Shown: positions 62,658 to 64,000 of the stretch, one piece after another
How the letters are laid out: the number at the start of each line of letters is the position of its first letter
Numbering within the stretch: position 1 is the stretch's first letter
Assembly: GCF_033366695.1 (NCBI RefSeq)
Contig: NZ_JAOBTQ010000001.1
Location: 4,588,001 to 4,652,000 of the forward strand
Origin: Streptomyces sp. SCL15-4
GTDB lineage: Bacteria; Actinomycetota; Actinomycetes; Streptomycetales; Streptomycetaceae
Length of the DNA: 64,000 nucleotides
Direction of reading: 5' to 3'
Program-made: the position numbers and the translations under genes
The notes under the pieces: model-generated
What the model saw: the letters and a program-made list of their open reading frames with translations, nothing else
What the model was told of the DNA's origin: nothing
The model's database searches: none

Positions 62658-63959
62658 ATGGACGTGAACGCGGCGGTCGCCGCAGCGGCAGCGATCGCCG
62701 GGGTGCTCACCGGCGTCATCGCCATGCTGGCGTTCCGCTGGAGCGAACGCGACCAGAAGCGACCGACCAGGACTTCCTTGCACACCGATCCCGTACTCCC
62801 GCCCGGCGTGGACACCGTCTTGTCGGTGCTGCGCTCCTCCGCCGTCGTCCTCGACGAGGCCGACGCCGTCGTCAAGGCCAGCTCCGCCGCCTACGCCCTC
62901 GGGCTGGTGCGCGGCGGCACGCTGTCCGTGGAGCCCATGCTCCAGATGGCCCGGGACACGCGCAGGGACGGAGAGATACGCCAGGTCGAACTGGATCTCC
63001 CCCGGCGCGGCACCGGGCGCGGCGAGGCCCTCGCGGTCTCCGCGCGCGTGGCCCCGCTCGGCTCCCGCCTGGTCCTGCTGCTGGTCGAGGACCTGACGGA
63101 AGCCCGCAGAATCGAGGCGGTACGACGCGACTTCGTGGCGAACGTCAGCCATGAGCTGAAGACGCCCGTCGGCGCGCTCTCCCTCCTCTCCGAGGCGGTC
63201 ATGGACGCCTCCGACGACCCCGAGGCCGTACAGCGCTTCGCCGGCCGGATGCAGATCGAGGCGACCCGCCTCACCAACCTGGTCCAGGAGCTGATCGACC
63301 TCTCCCGGGTGCAGAACGACGACCCGCTGGAGGACGCCGAGCCCGTCCGGGTGGACGAGCTGGTCGCCGAGGCCATCGACCGCTGCCGCCACCAGGCGGG
63401 CACCAAGCAGATCACGATGGCCACGAACATCTGGGCGCCCGAAGGGGCCGATCAGGGTGGTGGCGGGCGACGGGAGGGCGGCGCCGCCGACCTGCACGTG
63501 TGGGGCAACCGCGGCCAGCTGGCCGCCGCCCTCGGCAACCTGGTCGAGAACGCCGTCAACTACTCCCCGGCCCGCACCCGCGTCGGCATCGCGGCCCGCC
63601 GGATCTCCGCGCCCGGTGGTGACATGATCGAACTGGCCGTCACCGACCAGGGCATCGGCATCTCCGACAAGGACAAGGAGCGCATCTTCGAGCGCTTCTA
63701 CCGCGTGGACCCGGCCCGCTCCCGCGCCACCGGCGGCACCGGTCTCGGTCTCGCGATCGTCAAGCACGTGGTCGCCTCGCACGGCGGGGAGGTCACGGTC
63801 TGGAGCGCCGAGGGCCAGGGCTCCACCTTCACCCTCAGGCTGCCGGAGGCGGGCGCGGCCCGCGACCGCGCACAGCAGCACCCCGGCCTCGACGACGAGG
63901 CCGGCACCACCGACTCATCCCCGTACGCTTCGCTTCCCGCCCCGGAGGTCCTTCCGTGA
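62658..63959 (+). CDS. phoR: PhoR, phosphate-sensing histidine kinase
   Basis: A 433-residue kinase of the SenX3/PhoR type. One N-terminal membrane segment (AAVAAAAAIAGVLTGVIAML) is followed by a PAS-like region (about 50-150). Then come the phospho-acceptor NVSHELKTPVGALSLLSEAV and the HATPase domain with NLVENAVNYSP, DQGIGISDKDKERIFERFYR and GGTGLGLAIVKHV. A Gly/Arg-rich loop (DQGGGGRREGGAAD) is inserted near residue 273. It phosphorylates PhoP when phosphate is low. The stop overlaps the GTG of phoP (GTGA). Confidence 0.95.
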   Translation: MDVNAAVAAAAAIAGVLTGVIAMLAFRWSERDQKRPTRTSLHTDPVLPPGVDTVLSVLRSSAVVLDEADAVVKASSAAYALGLVRGGTLSVEPMLQMARDTRRDGEIRQVELDLPRRGTGRGEALAVSARVAPLGSRLVLLLVEDLTEARRIEAVRRDFVANVSHELKTPVGALSLLSEAVMDASDDPEAVQRFAGRMQIEATRLTNLVQELIDLSRVQNDDPLEDAEPVRVDELVAEAIDRCRHQAGTKQITMATNIWAPEGADQGGGGRREGGAADLHVWGNRGQLAAALGNLVENAVNYSPARTRVGIAARRISAPGGDMIELAVTDQGIGISDKDKERIFERFYRVDPARSRATGGTGLGLAIVKHVVASHGGEVTVWSAEGQGSTFTLRLPEAGAARDRAQQHPGLDDEAGTTDSSPYASLPAPEVLP

Positions 63960-64000
63960 CCCGTGTGCTCGTCGTCGAGGACGAGGAGTCCTTCTCCGAC
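63956..64000 (+). CDS. phoP: PhoP, phosphate response regulator (start only)
   Basis: The first 15 codons of a response regulator are present before the window ends. GTG at 63956 overlaps the phoR stop, and the peptide MTRVLVVEDEESFSD carries the acidic pair of a receiver domain. Order and overlap with phoR identify it as PhoP, the master activator of the phosphate-starvation regulon. A CCGGAGG ribosome site lies just upstream, within the end of phoR. Confidence 0.9.
   Translation, partial: MTRVLVVEDEESFSD

Overview
The window is chromosomal DNA of a Streptomyces species or a very close relative. The DNA is very G+C rich. It carries the actinobacterial mycothiol genes mshA and mshD, the regulators GlnR, Nur, RsiG and PhoR/PhoP, short secreted and membrane proteins typical of the genus, and many GTG starts and ATGA overlaps. 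From memory, the core gene order follows S. coelicolor from about SCO4145 (ppk) to SCO4230 (phoP). Orthologue numbers quoted in the entries are recollection and were not looked up.

Layout. 0-7.5 kb: the end of ppk (minus strand), a long gene-free stretch with a 124-bp tandem repeat, then an operon of ECF sigma factor, zinc-binding anti-sigma factor, ABC ATPase and two membrane proteins. 7.5-14.6 kb: mshD, a secreted 5'-nucleotidase, a pectate lyase/pectin methylesterase fusion, a quinone reductase and its divergent regulator. 14.6-22.8 kb: a two-component system with an HtrA-like protease, a LacI regulator, glnR, an alpha/beta hydrolase, a MoaD-like protein and a membrane protein. 23.1-27.8 kb: a compact insertion of four enzymes that match the BesD, BesC, BesB and BesA enzymes of terminal-alkyne amino acid biosynthesis. 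28-35 kb: a sulfurtransferase with a cysteine-containing leader peptide, small conserved genes, nur, a YgfZ-like protein, dtd and rsiG. 35-46 kb: TetR regulator and HelD/HelR-type RNA polymerase ATPase, a UvrA paralogue, GNAT, SDR, an XRE-HbhA-DUF2516 set, a PP2C phosphatase and an NlpC/P60 hydrolase. 47-54.6 kb: mshA, an AraC regulator, an MFS pump and gpmA. 54.6-60.3 kb: an accessory island of visibly lower G+C with a decayed IS701-type transposase, a MarR regulator, gene fragments and a 742-residue caspase-kinase fusion. 60.3-64 kb: a nickel-binding DUF4242 protein with a Cys-rich peptide, phoU, a PHO box, phoR and the first codons of phoP.

How the genes fit together. Phosphate genes frame the window (ppk at the left, phoU/phoR/phoP at the right), with glnR for nitrogen and nur for nickel between them. 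mshA and mshD encode the first and last steps of mycothiol synthesis but lie 40 kb apart. The two standout accessory systems are the bes-like cluster, which lacks an adjacent besE and so may stop at propargylglycine or its gamma-glutamyl dipeptide, and the caspase-kinase protein, which has a TTA codon and sits beside a dead transposase. I saw no rRNA or tRNA genes and no CRISPR array.
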